Positions 49,829 through 60,684 are shown, counted from the stretch's first letter. The stretch is DNA of 64,000 nt from Nageia nagi (GCA_050084985.1 JBITNC010000002.1:26102001-26166000), one strand, 5' to 3'. Translations and numbers: made by a program. Notes: generated from the letters alone by a model not told the origin.

Positions 49829-50333
49829 TGAGAGAATTGAACTATAACAAGAACAATCATAAACTACCAAGATCACATGAATGCTCATAATACACATCTA
49901 ACAAACTCACAAATAAGACAATCTCACAAAGTAACTCAAGATGTAAAGTGGTTCCTCCAACTAGGAGTACATCCACTAACTAGATCTTTACTTCAATCAC
50001 AAATACAAATCTCTTACAATCCTTCTACTCTTTTCTCCTAACCACTATCCTATAGCATAACTTTACTCCACAATTGGTGTGTAATCACAAAGAGGGACCC
50101 TTCTATTTATAGGCCAAAATCCCTCTTTGGATCACCCTTTTATCCAATATACAAAAGCATGACATGCACATCCTTTTACGCAAGGGGCATGCTCATGAGA
50201 TAGAGTGTAGGACAAGTTACATTATCATATTCACTTAAATATTTAAAGTATCAAATGATTCCTTTAAGTATTAGTGAATTTACATAGAATATTTAATACA
50301 AACCTTTACAATAATGCATTATACATTCCAACA
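49829..50333 (-). repeat. Copia B 5' LTR
   Basis: 505 bp, closely matching 41539-42024. It includes an extra short duplication (AATAAGACAATCTCACAAA region) and a TATA box as reverse complement of 50103-50113. Confidence 0.9.
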
Positions 50334-50338
50334 ATAAT

Positions 50339-53134
50339 TTATCATTACTTGATTGCATTTATTTCTATATCTTTTCTACATCAAAAGTTATCCAAACCCC
50401 TTTAGGAGGCATCCATGAGGCAAAAATTCACCTAAGTTTTTAGTTTTCTTCTCATGTCTTCAAGTGCATTTATTACATCACAAGTATACCAAATGACTTA
50501 AATAGTTAAAAAAATATACATAGTTAGAAATTATATTTGAACAAATACTAGTAACAACTTAAAAAACTCTTCTTTAGTCTACTTATATTTTATGGTGTAT
50601 ACTTCAAGTGAGCTTTATGTACAGGGTTAAATAGACTTATTATTTGACTAATGCATAATAACTACCAAATAAGAAATATTAAATAACTAAGACACCTCAT
50701 TAGTTAATAAATCCTTTTTTAGTATTTCCATATAAGTTCTTAAGTTGATATGCTTATATTCAACCAACCTTGGGAAATAGTTATAATTAATAAACTTTAA
50801 CCATGTAACTTGACCTTGTATAATCATGTATTAAATTATGAATTATCTTAGGTGAATTGACTTTCGCCCAAGTGAATTTGATTTGTTTAGATTTCCTAAA
50901 ATATGGCTATGATATGTTATTTTTATAAATATTCTACAATGTTTGACAACCTTGTAATCATTTCAAAGTTGTTTTATGTTGAGATTATTTAAAATAAACT
51001 TACCTATACCAAATTAGAAATCAAATTTCTCTCCATTATATAATGTAAAATATACAAATAAAAAAGGCTCGAATTAAGCTCAAACCTATTAAAAATAACA
51101 ATGTGGAGGATTACAAGTACACATTCTCTTCCATGCAATATTTTTGTAAAAGAAAGTAACATTATTGTGAGATGTATGTGGGACACCACTTTGATGATAT
51201 CTTTACTATTTCTCTTCTACTATGTTTTCTTCTCTCCACCGCCTTAAAAGCATATTGAAGCAAGATTTGTAGGAATTTCATTTCCTATCTAGTATCACAT
51301 TTAGGGCATTGAGCTTATCCCCATAGGGTGTCCAGAGTGCGATATGTTTCAAGCGAGATTAATCTAGTTGCAAAAGTTGAAAGTTATAAGAAATTTGAAG
51401 GTTTTTGAGATTCTACTACACAATAGCTCTTTTGAGACTTACACCATCATTTTCAAATATTGACTTATCATGATAAAATCTTATCATATTTTTTCCATCT
51501 ACACATACCTTAATTCAGTTATTATTTTTTTAAATTTTTGTAAGGTTAAAACTGCTCTTTGTAAACTTTTAACTTCCACACTATAATTGTTTGACTATGT
51601 TTCTATATTTTAAGCATAGAATCATACATGGAACTAATATCCTTTTAGGCTAAATAATTTTTAACTTCCTATTGATTTAGGTAAATTCACTGAGGTGAAT
51701 AGTAATTACTTAGGCAATGTTATGAATATATTATATTACAACTTGAATAGTTATTTTTGCTTGTCAATTTTAAATTTTATATGTTGTTCAATTATTTTTA
51801 ATCTATTTGATGTAGTAAAAATATTTTTAAAAATCTAAAAAAATTTTAAAGATGTTGTTGCAATTTACTTTTCTTATTGCAAATCTTCTTAGGTAGCTAT
51901 AAGCTACTTCTACATTGCTATCATTTTATGTTTCGATAGACAACACAAAATTACTTCAAAATTATGCATCTATATAAAAAACATTATGGGTCTTACAAAC
52001 AACCATATAGATATTTGTGGACCTTTCCTCATCCTCCTCTAACTTATGAAATTTTAATAACAAATAACAACTACAAAAAAGGGTAAGTACATGTACATAC
52101 TTTTTATCCTTTTTCAATTTTTTTCATAAAAGAGTTCTAATCTAAATAGACTCCTTACTACTAGCACCTTGTGAAGCATTATTTATATGCACAAACATCA
52201 TTCATACTATGTGAAAGCGTAAAATATAAGGTATTCTTTATAAAAATACTATAGTACAAGATAAAGGAAATAATTTTATTATTTTTCTTCTAAAAAATAA
52301 ATAAAATATAAGAAATAAATAATTAAAAATTGGAAAAGGATAAATAACAAATTTAAGAGATTAGGAGTGGGAGAAAGTATCTTGTTTATCACCCCTTACA
52401 CTTCATGTGATATTGGGATCAATGAGTGATGCTTTTGATTACTAAATTATTATGTCTCTTATTGAAATCTTAAGAAGAATTTTATAAAAGTAAGATAAAT
52501 AACATCCTCTTTTACACCTTTATGTCTTCTAGGCAATCAATTCAAGTAAAAGATTATATCATTTGATTAAGTTCAAACATCTTCATACAATTTCTGTTTA
52601 AGGTGGTTTTAATGTATAGGAAGAATAAATCAACATTTTCTCTCTTGTTGGGGAGGGCTTCAATCTACTCCTGATGATGGGAGCATTCATGAGAATTGTA
52701 CCATAGTGAACCTTAGCCTACTGTTCCCTAAAAGGTTTCAATAGTAGGGGATAGGGGTAGGAATGAGAATGAGGATAAAGGACTATGAAAATGGTATCTA
52801 TTTTAAAAAAATTAACTTAAACAGAACATTAATATTCACTTTTCTTAAAATAATTTATGATAGAATACATATTTTAGATTAACTTAGTTTTCTTGTGTCA
52901 TGATTATTTTAAGAAAACTAAAATATGCAATCCTAAGCTAATAACTATGATAAAACTTTTATAGAACTCAATATCACAATCATTAGTTTGTTCTTTAGAA
53001 GTAAATTTCATAACTTTAATCCTTTGGATAGATAACCACATATTCATCCCTTAAAGTTGATGTGTATTGGATCTCACCCTTCATCATCCCTCGTAGTTCA
53101 ATTGGAACAACTCAAGACATGTGAGAGGCATTGC
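50339..53134. other. AT-rich stretch between copia B and C, nothing recognised
   Basis: Read on both strands without finding coding similarity, LTR ends or tRNA-like boxes. Confidence 0.45.
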
Positions 53135-53187
53135 AAAGGTGTTAGAATTTGTAATGAAATATTGTGAATATCTAAACTCTTTGTAAG

Positions 53188-53237
53188 TTCAATTAATCAC
53201 TTAAAGGATATGTAAACACCTTAAGGGATTAATTGAA
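53188..53237 (+). promoter_or_regulatory. U3 palindrome of copia C LTR
   Basis: TTCAATTAATCACTTAAAGG pairs with CCTTAAGGGATTAATTGAA across an 11-base loop with two irregularities. It is present also in the 3' LTR (about 60002-60051) and the nested solo LTR (about 54807-54856). Confidence 0.6.
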
Positions 53238-53363
53238 TTCTTTATTATGTGTGGACTTTGACCTTACCATGAGGTTAGTTGGTAGGTTAAAGTTAGGTCA
53301 TACATTTATTGTAACCCTAACCTTACCCTTGGGTTAAAGGGAGGTTAGGGAGGTGCTCTCAAG

Positions 53364-53373
53364 CTATAAATAG
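53364..53373 (+). promoter_or_regulatory. LTR TATA box
   Basis: CTATAAATAG, a strong plant TATA box, lies 14 bases after the GGTTAGGG inverted repeat. The same box occurs in the other LTR copies of this family, including element B (reverse orientation). Confidence 0.75.
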
Positions 53374-53616
53374 AGGCCTCTCCTCTTGTAACATAACTAA
53401 GTTTTGGAGTAAGATTACTCTACTAGTTTGCGTAGGAGAGGAAGAGAATAGTTGTAAGAGGGGCATACTTGAGAATTGAGATACTAGTTGTGGATGTACT
53501 CCCAAGGAGGGAGGAACCACATTACACTTATGTTATCTTGTGAATGGTTTTATGTTGAATGATTGAGCTTCCTAGTCTTGGACCTTGAGAATTAGAGTAG
53601 TGCTAATTCTCTCAAT

Positions 53617-53633
53617 TGGTATCTAGAGCTTGG
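53617..53633 (+). other. Copia C primer binding site
   Basis: TGGTATCTAGAGCTTGG, two bases after the LTR; an initiator-Met primer site with one inserted or changed base. Confidence 0.75.
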
Positions 53634-54269
53634 TGTGGAAGCTCTTCTTCTACATCTCGGAGGTTCTTCATCCTTCTTCATTCCTTATCTTACACCCCAT
53701 TGGTGAGGTAAAACTAAGAGAAGGTATAAATTTTCTCCTCATTTGGTTATCTTATGGATTATTGCATTAGATACTAACATATTTTGTGAGATATTGGAGC
53801 TTATTTTTTGCAAAATATGATCAAAATGGCAATGCAAGCATTTTTTTATACTAACCTCTTATGTTAGTAGCTTTGTTTTACAAAATGCTTAATACATGAT
53901 ATACCTTTTAAGAGGATACTATGTAATGCAAATATTTTTACTAACATTTTGTTTGTTAGTAGTATTGATCAATAACTCTATTATAAGCATTGCTAAGGTG
54001 TAATATTTACATAATACCTTATTTCTTCTCTAAATTGTTTTATTTTTGCAAAAAAAATTCAATGCAAATAGAGGGAAATAATTTTTAGAGGCAATTTTTT
54101 AAAAACAAATATGGGGATATTCGCCCTCTCTCAATTTTTTTACATATGTTATTGTTGAAATAAAAAGTGGAGGACTTTATTTACAAAGTTTTTGAAATAT
54201 TTACAATATTTTTTTTACATATAAAAATCAAAAATTATAAAATTTTGGGGAGGGGGGGACAAAATAAAC

Positions 54270-54758
54270 GGTACATTGAGGGTCTGTAAATTGTTTGACA
54301 AAATGCCTCATCGAGATGCAGTCGCGTTCAATGATCGTAGAATATGCACAAAATTGGGTACATTAAGGGTCTGTAAATTATTTGACAAAATGCCTCATCG
54401 AGATGCAGTCGTGATTGTAGAATATGCACAAAATTGGGTCTATGAATTGTTTGACAAAGTGCCTCGATGAAATGCAGTCTATGGACTGCAATGCTCGTTC
54501 AGTGTGCACAAAATGGATACGTTGAAAGTCTGATAGAGTGCCTCAACGTTCCCCCTCGCAATGCAAAAGCAAGAAATCCCAAGCACTCTTGGGACTCGAA
54601 TCTCTGACCATGTCACTCCTCTCATCTAATCGTTATACTGCTGACATGTTTCTATGGACTGCAATAATTGCATATATATGCACAAAACTTGGTGAGGTCT
54701 ACGAATTGGTGAGTCCTCACATGAGCGGTAGGCGTTGCAAGCTGCAATACCACCCAAC
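54270..54758 (+). pseudogene. PPR gene fragment carried in the copia C leader
   Basis: At least four short PPR motifs in series are readable: KLFDKMPHRDAV, a second KLFDKMPHRDAV after a near-duplicate of about 85 bp, YELFDKVPR, CAQNGYVES (54510-54535) and MFLWTAIIAYICTKLGEVYE (about 54648-54710). The pattern (LFDKMP.RDVVSWN.MI.GYAQNGYV) is that of plant PLS-class PPR proteins. Stops and small deletions abolish coding. The fragment ends at the nested solo LTR, and no clear PPR sequence resumes after it. Confidence 0.65.
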
Positions 54759-55260
54759 TGTTAGAATTTGTAATGAAATATTGTGAATATCTAAACTCCT
54801 TGTAAGTTCAATTAATCACTTAAAGGATATGTAGATACCTTAAGGGATTAATTGAATTCTTTATTATGTGTGGACTTTGACCTAACCATGGGGTTAGTTG
54901 GTAGGTTAAAGTTAGGTCACACATTTATTGTAACCCTAACCTTACCCTTGGGTTAAAGGGAGGTTAGGGAGGTGCTCTCAAGCTATAAATAGAGGGCCTC
55001 TCCTCTTGTAAACACATCTAAGTTTTGGAGTAAGATTACTCTACTTGGTTGTGTAGGAGAGAGCAAGAGAATAGTTGTAAGAGAGGCATACTTGAGAATA
55101 GAGAACTAGTTGTGGATGTACTCCCAAGGAGGGAGGAACCACATTATATTGGTGTCATATTGTGTGAATGTGTTAGTAGCTTGTAGATGTTGCATGTTGA
55201 ATGTGATTGAGCTTTCTATAGTCTTGGACCTTGCGAATTAGAGTAGTGCTAATTCTCTCA
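54759..55260 (+). mobile_element. Solo LTR of the copia C family, nested in element C
   Basis: 502 bp, TGTTAGAATT...AATTCTCTCA, flanked by an exact CCAAC duplication (54754-54758 and 55261-55265). It is closely similar to both LTRs of its host element, so the family inserted into one of its own members and then recombined to a solo LTR. Confidence 0.92.
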
Positions 55261-55740
55261 CCAACAGACTGCGTTGGCCCGCCACGTTTGACCTGCATGC
55301 CCCTGCAGCCTCCTTCCTCACCAACCAGGTCACTCTGTGCACCTTTGCATCTCCCTCACATGCATGCCATCTACAGCAGTCTCCTCCTCTCTCTGCTCTA
55401 TAGTAAGCACTCTCCTCCCTCTCCTCTTGCGCTCCTCCTCTCAGTTGCCAACCTCCTCTTCCTCCTGCACGCAATGGTTCAGCCATATACTCTTCTCCTC
55501 CTTCACCATATACTCTTCTCCTATGCATGAACACCATCACCTCCATTGCTCCCTTTGGACTCCCTCCATTGGTTGTCTTCTAGTGCCTCCATGTAGGTCA
55601 TCCTGCTTCCCACGGTCAAGTGTGATGGCTGCCCCACCTTTTGCAAGTCTTCTGTCATTTAATGCACTTAGAAGCATTAAGTTCTTATTGACCACTTGCA
55701 AATATGCACTTCCAAAAGCAAACGTATACTTCTTAGGCAT
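55261..55740 (+). other. C/T-rich leader segment
   Basis: Strongly pyrimidine-rich on the coding strand (CTCCTCCTCTC runs) and open in several frames because of composition. Element B has a similar C/T-rich stretch in its leader (48560-49020, minus). No protein family was recognised. Confidence 0.5.
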
Positions 55741-57481
55741 TTAATATTTTACAATTCAATTGCTCCCATTTAATGCACTTAAGAGTAATTAGAATATTTC
55801 TAATATTGACCACTTTTTACCTTCTATGCTCCTCCACAAAGCAATGTATGCTCTTCTTGGTAGAAGAAAAAGGGGGGGTCATTTTTTTAAGTACTAACAT
55901 GCAATTAATTTTGTTTTTTACCAACTAGAAAGGGGATTTGATTTTTTTTACCACCTAAGTCTTAAGGACCCAACCAAACCCCTTGAGCATTAATTTTTGT
56001 TAACTACTCCCAAGAGGCAACGTATACTCCTTCTTGGTAAGGGAAGGGTAGCCATCCTTTTTTTTACCAAAAGCATTTATTTGTTTTTTGACTTAGAGTA
56101 TTTTTTTCTTATTTGGAAAGCTTTGGTAGAAGAAGCATTAAATATGCATGAAGTAGGGGTATGGGTCTCCTTCTTTTTCCATTTAATTCTTGGAGACTTG
56201 GTAAGTAGTGAATATTTTTAACTTATTTTTACAATAAGGTCAAAAATATTTTTAAGTTAAACTTAGCTTACTTTTTTAAAAAATGCTTAGAATATTTTTA
56301 ATATTGCATGTTTAATTTACTAAGGTGCACATGCAATTTCTAGAATGCCAACCTCTTAGCATTTTTTTCTCTCTAAGCATGGTAATTTGCTAAGGTAATC
56401 TAAGTATTTTTTTAAGTAAATAAGGGAATTTTTTTACTTAAAATGCATACTTAAAAGACAAGTTTTAGCATACAAGTTTTTAGGGATAAAATTTTAAGTG
56501 AAAAGGGGGAATTTGTATAATTTTTACCTAAAACTTTATCTAGATCTTGCATGCTAAACTTGTGATGCATGTCTCTTAATCTTGTTTGAGGAATAAAGCA
56601 TGCTTAGGACTTAAAATTTTAAGTTAAATAATGCATGATTATTACTTAATTTTTAAGTCATGGAACAATGCATGTTTAAATTATGGATTAATGCTAAGTA
56701 GGACTTAGTTCTTTTTTTTTTAAATTCATTAAGTGTTTGAATGAATTTATGAAATTGAGCAAAGTATGCAAAAATGTAAAATGTCCTTTAGGGTTAGTAC
56801 AAAACCCATTGGACTTTTAAAGGTTTTACAAGCTCGTATGGATGATGTATTTTTACTTTACTTTATATTTTTGCACAATTGCTTTATACTTGCAAAACAC
56901 AAATATTAAAAGTAACCCCTAAAATGAACACATATGCACGTACTTTTCCACAACATGACTTGTTTGGGGAACCATGAGGGGAGGATAGGGTAGACTGGAG
57001 CCCTTTTAGTTCGAAGAGCCAAGTGGTGGTAAGTCCATCTTAATTACCCCTAAGACCTCTGTTGGATTGGACATAACTCTATTAGGTGGATAGGCATGTG
57101 TGTAGTGATACCACATGTCTGCACGTCCATTCAGGGATTATCCTGATAACCTAGGAGGAAAACTGAAAACCTTAATCAAGATAATTAAAATGGTCGATCC
57201 AAGATACGTCGGATCCTTAGAAAATAGTTGGTACTTCTCCTTGTGAGAGTATATTACTGACCAAGGTGAACTGGTTGAGGATTGGTAGTACCTGGGCTCC
57301 ACCTTGCGAGCATCTAGGTGAAGGCCTAATTCTATACAAGAAAACAACCCCAACCTTATTCCTCTACGGATCGTGGTTTATAAGTTTGCAAATGTGGGAC
57401 ATGTTTACTTATGTTTGATTTGTATAGATGGAAACTTGTAAAAATTTGCATTCTTATTGCATATTTACTTTTGTACAGATA

Positions 57482-59104
57482 ATGGTTGAAACCTTCATAC
57501 CCAAGCATATAGTCGACGGTTCCAACTTTGGCATATGGGAACCTTGTATGAGAGCTAAGTTACAAGCAAGGAAGCTATGGCAGACAGTTAATGAAGACAC
57601 GGTCGCTCCTACAGATGAGAAGGCTCTTGAAATCTACAACTCAAAGAATGAGTTAGCAACTTCAATGATCTATCGAGCAGTTTCAGATGACATCCTTCTC
57701 ATGATCTCTTCTTCAACATCAGTAAAAGAAGCTTGGGATAGACTGAAGAAGATTTACCTTTGGTCAAAATTTTCAAGGAGGTTCACCATTCTACAAAATT
57801 TGTTGCAATATCGTCAAGGTGAAGATGAAAGTGCTTCTATCTACTTGAACAAAATCATTGACCTCAAGACATAACTGGTTGGCTGTGGGTGCAACTGGAT
57901 CAATGATGAGTTCATGGTCTTCATCATTCTTCAAAGCCTCTCTACAAAGTTCGATAACTTTGTCACATTTATGGAGACTAGGCTCGATGATGAAGAAGAT
58001 GTCATCTCTCTTGACAACCTTTCTAGACTCCTTCTGAAGCATGAGGAAACTTTGAACAAGAAAATGTTGAACCTTTCTCCAAAGGATAATAGCATTGCTC
58101 TAAGAGCAACCAAAACTCCTTTCAAGAAGACATTCAAACATTATAAATTCAAGGATAACAAATCCTCATCTACCATCAGGAAGCACGATAACTTCAAGCA
58201 AAGGAATGACAAAGTTGGATCAAGCAAACCAACACCGTAGGAAAAGTTTGATGGAAATTGTAACTTTTGTGGCATCTTTGGGCACAAAGAGTATGATTGT
58301 CGCAAAAAGAAATTTGCTCAAAAAGGCAAGGGAAATGCAAATGTGAGAAATTTCAATAATAAAAAGAAGAACAAGCATGCTGCTACTGTTGCCTACTACT
58401 CAATGACTCAAACTATTTCAAATGATTGGATTGTTGATTCAGGATGCACTAATCACATGTGTTATAAAAAGGATAAGTTTGAAAACTTTCACAAGTACAA
58501 CAAGGATACAGTTGTGATAGGTGATAATACAGTCCTTGATGTTTAAGGAATAGGGAATGTGAAGATTCATGGAAAGACTCTTGATAATGTCTTTTATGTG
58601 CCTAAGCTAAGGATGAATCTTATCTTCGTAATTCAGATTACAAGGAAAGGATGCTCATTTGAGTTTACCTCACACTCCTGATGTGTTAAGAAAGGACTTG
58701 CCACTTTGATGAAAGGATCAGTAAAAAATGACCTTTATATTGTGGATCAAGTTCCTTCAAAGATTTGTCTTGCTGCAAATGTGTGTTCCAACTTGATGTC
58801 AAGAGACTCTTTGGCTAAGAATCTTGTGTTCCATCAGAGAACCAAACATGTGGAAATCCAAGCCCATTTTATCAGGGAGAAGGTTCTAGATGACATCATA
58901 CACTTGGAGTATTGTCCATCTACTGAAAACTCCGCTGATTTATTCACCAAGCCCCTTCCTGAAGCTCAGTTCAACAAGCTTAGGGATTCTCTCGGGTTGG
59001 TGAAGTTGCCCTCAAGGGGGAGTGAAGTTTTAACTTTTGTTAGTGATGACAACTTCACCTCTAAGAGGCCTTTTTTGATTGTACATTCTAGACCTCCGTG
59101 GTAA
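57482..59104 (+). pseudogene. Copia C gag-protease-RNase H tail, one frame with stops
   Basis: A single reading frame runs from the ATG at 57482 to TAA at 59102-59104, interrupted by stops at 57872 (TAA), 58238 (TAG), 58544 (TAA) and 58678 (TGA). Gag: VETFIPKHIVDGSNFGIWEP and SELATSMIYR-like KNELATSMIYRAVSDD. Zinc knuckle: CNFCGIFGHKEYDC (about 58258-58300), intact. Protease: DWIVDSGCTNHM (about 58424-58460) with the catalytic DSG. At about 58793 the GAG-pre-integrase start jumps to the RNase H end (LAKNLVFHQRTKHVEIQAHF, then FTKPLPEAQF). The junction keeps the frame. Integrase and RT are absent. Confidence 0.9.
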
Positions 59105-59470
59105 GTTTGCTCTACGTGACAAACTTGTTGTACAATTGTTGTTATAGAGTGTTGATTATTTTATACCTCCGTGGTAAGTTTGCTCTGCATGACAAACTTG
59201 TACATTTTATACCTCCTTGGTAAGTTTGCTCTGCGTGACAAACTTATTGTACATTTTTATACCTTCGTGGTAAGTTTGCTCTGCGTGACAAACTTGTTGT
59301 ACATTTTATACCTCCGTGGTGAGTTTGCTCTGTGTGAGAAACTCGTTGTACAAATTTTTTGAGCATATAATTAATATACCTCCGTGGTAAGTTCGCTCTG
59401 CGTGATGAACTTGTTGTACATTCTATACCTTCGTGGTGAGTTTGCTCTACGTGAGAAACTCGTTGTACAA
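59092..59470 (+). repeat. Array of seven tandem stem-loop units in the copia C 3' UTR
   Basis: Seven units begin ACCTCCGTGG (or close variants) at 59092, 59165, 59211, 59261, 59310, 59378 and 59427; most end TTGTACA. Each has a stem around an 8-12 base loop. Units 1-4 use AAGTTTG/CAAACTT, units 5 and 7 GAGTTT/AAACTC, and unit 6 AAGTTC/GAACTT. Both sides of the stem change together. The array begins at the stop codon of the reading frame and ends about 480 bases before the purine tract. Confidence 0.9.
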
Positions 59471-59953
59471 TTTTTTATGCTCTATTAATAATCAACACAT
59501 GTCTATATACAACAGGTGACTATGAGTGATGGCTTGGCATCTCCGTGATGACTTATAGTGCACCATTGATAAGTTATTTATAAGATGGCATTATTTGATT
59601 CTTTTATTTGAATATATGATGCATCTAACTGATTTTGTGCATGAGTTGCTTGTAGCATGCAGGATCTTCTTCAGAAATGCAGGTTACTCACCTTGTGAAA
59701 GCAAGCTCATGGAGACTCACATGTCAGCTTAAAGTTGATCGACTACTATGTACAGTGAAACCAGTTGTGGTTAATGATTATATTGTAAACCATTTTGTCA
59801 AATGGTAATGTAGTGAGTCTCATACTAGTTCTCAAAAAGATTCTCAAATATGTAAATGTTCTCATCTCCACTTGTATCTCTATGGAGGAGAACTCTCTCT
59901 TACTCTCTCTCTTCTCTCTTCTACGCTCTATCCCAATATTGCATTAAGGGGAG

Positions 59954-60421
59954 TGTTAGAATTTGTAATGAAATATTGTGAATATCTAAACTCCTTGTAA
60001 GTTCAATTAATCACTTAAAGGATATGTAGATACCTTAAGGGATTAATTGAATTCTTTATTATGTGTGGACTTTGACCTTACCATAAGGTTAGTTGGTAGG
60101 TTAAAGTTAGGTCATACATTTATTGTAACCCTAACCCTACCCTTGGGTTAAAGGGAGGTTAGGGAGGTGCTCTCAAGCTATAAATAGAGGGCATCTCCTA
60201 TTGTAACATAACTAAGTTTTGGAGTAAGATTACTCTACTAGTTTGTGTAGGAGAGGAAGAGAATAGTTGTAAGAGGGGCATACTTGAGAATTGAGATACT
60301 AGTTGTGGATGTACTCCCAAGAAGGAGGAACCACATTACACTTGTGTTATCTTGTGAATGGTGTTATGTTGAATGATTGAGCTTCCTAGTCTTGAGAATT
60401 AGAGTAGTGCTAATTCTCTCA
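59954..60421 (+). repeat. Copia C 3' LTR
   Basis: 468 bp, preceded by the purine tract ATTAAGGGGAG and followed by target duplication AAAGG. It shows the same palindrome, CCCTAACC motif and TATA box as the 5' LTR. Confidence 0.92.
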
Positions 60422-60684
60422 AAAGGGAGTATTATCTTATTCAAATTCAATTTAATATTATTAATAAAATCCATATGAACACTTAATTTCACACTTCTCT
60501 TAAGAGGCCCAAGATATCTAAGTCTTTTAGGCATTCAAAATTATGTAGGAATCCCATACACAAAACTGTAAAAAAATACAAGTTCCAATAATATGAAGAT
60601 TGTAAGAGATATGAGTTCACCAAAATGTATTAAAAACTAAGTAATAAAAATCTAGTTAATTAATACAATACATTATTGGTATGC

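Larger units (their letters stand above)
41539..50333 (-). mobile_element. Ty1/copia retrotransposon B, minus strand, near full length but broken
   Basis: LTRs of 486 and 505 bp bound an 8.8 kb element. Flanks GTAAT (41534-41538) and ATAAT (50334-50338) are a target duplication with one change. On the minus strand the LTR reads TGTTGGAATG...AATTCTCTCA. The primer site (reverse complement of 49815-49826, TGGTATCAGAGC) is perfect for initiator Met tRNA, and a purine tract AAGGGGGAG precedes the 3' LTR. All copia domains are present in order. A leader of about 3 kb lies between primer site and gag. It is related to element C across LTR, leader, gag and 3' UTR. Confidence 0.92.
53140..53614 (+). 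repeat. Copia C 5' LTR
   Basis: 475 bp. Contains the U3 palindrome 53188-53237, a telomere-motif-like inverted repeat (CCCTAACC..GGTTAGGG, 53315-53350) and a TATA box 53364-53373. Confidence 0.92.
53634..57478 (+). other. Long leader of copia C, possible intron
   Basis: A GTGAGGTAAAA donor-like site near 53703 has a counterpart in element B. A pyrimidine-rich ATTTACTTTTGTACAG acceptor ends at 57478, three bases before the gag ATG. The part 56940-57180 is homologous to element B's leader. The middle holds PPR-derived and C/T-rich sequence and a nested solo LTR. I infer, but cannot show, that the leader is removed by splicing. Confidence 0.5.
53140..60421 (+). mobile_element. Ty1/copia retrotransposon C, + strand, internally deleted and probably non-autonomous
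   Basis: LTRs at 53140-53614 and 59954-60421 (TGTTAGAATT...AATTCTCTCA) are flanked by an exact 5 bp target duplication AAAGG (53135-53139 and 60422-60426). Primer site TGGTATCTAGAGC (53617) and purine tract ATTAAGGGGAG (59943-59953) are in place. The 3.8 kb leader includes PPR-derived sequence and a nested solo LTR. Gag and protease are followed directly by the last part of RNase H; integrase and nearly all of RT are missing. The two LTRs differ by roughly ten substitutions and a few small indels by eye. Confidence 0.93.

Noticed and set aside
53315-53350. Interstitial telomere repeat
   Set aside because: Only isolated CCCTAACC/GGTTAGGG units, not tandem TTTAGGG; better read as a promoter motif of the LTR.
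55231-55744. Overlapping open frames of 99-135 codons rich in Ser, Leu and Pro
   Set aside because: They lie in a C/T-rich stretch where stops are rare in several frames at once; no domain, and inside a copia leader.
59092-59470. CRISPR-like array
   Set aside because: Repeats are imperfect, spacers are AT-rich variants of one another, and the context is a plant copia 3' UTR.
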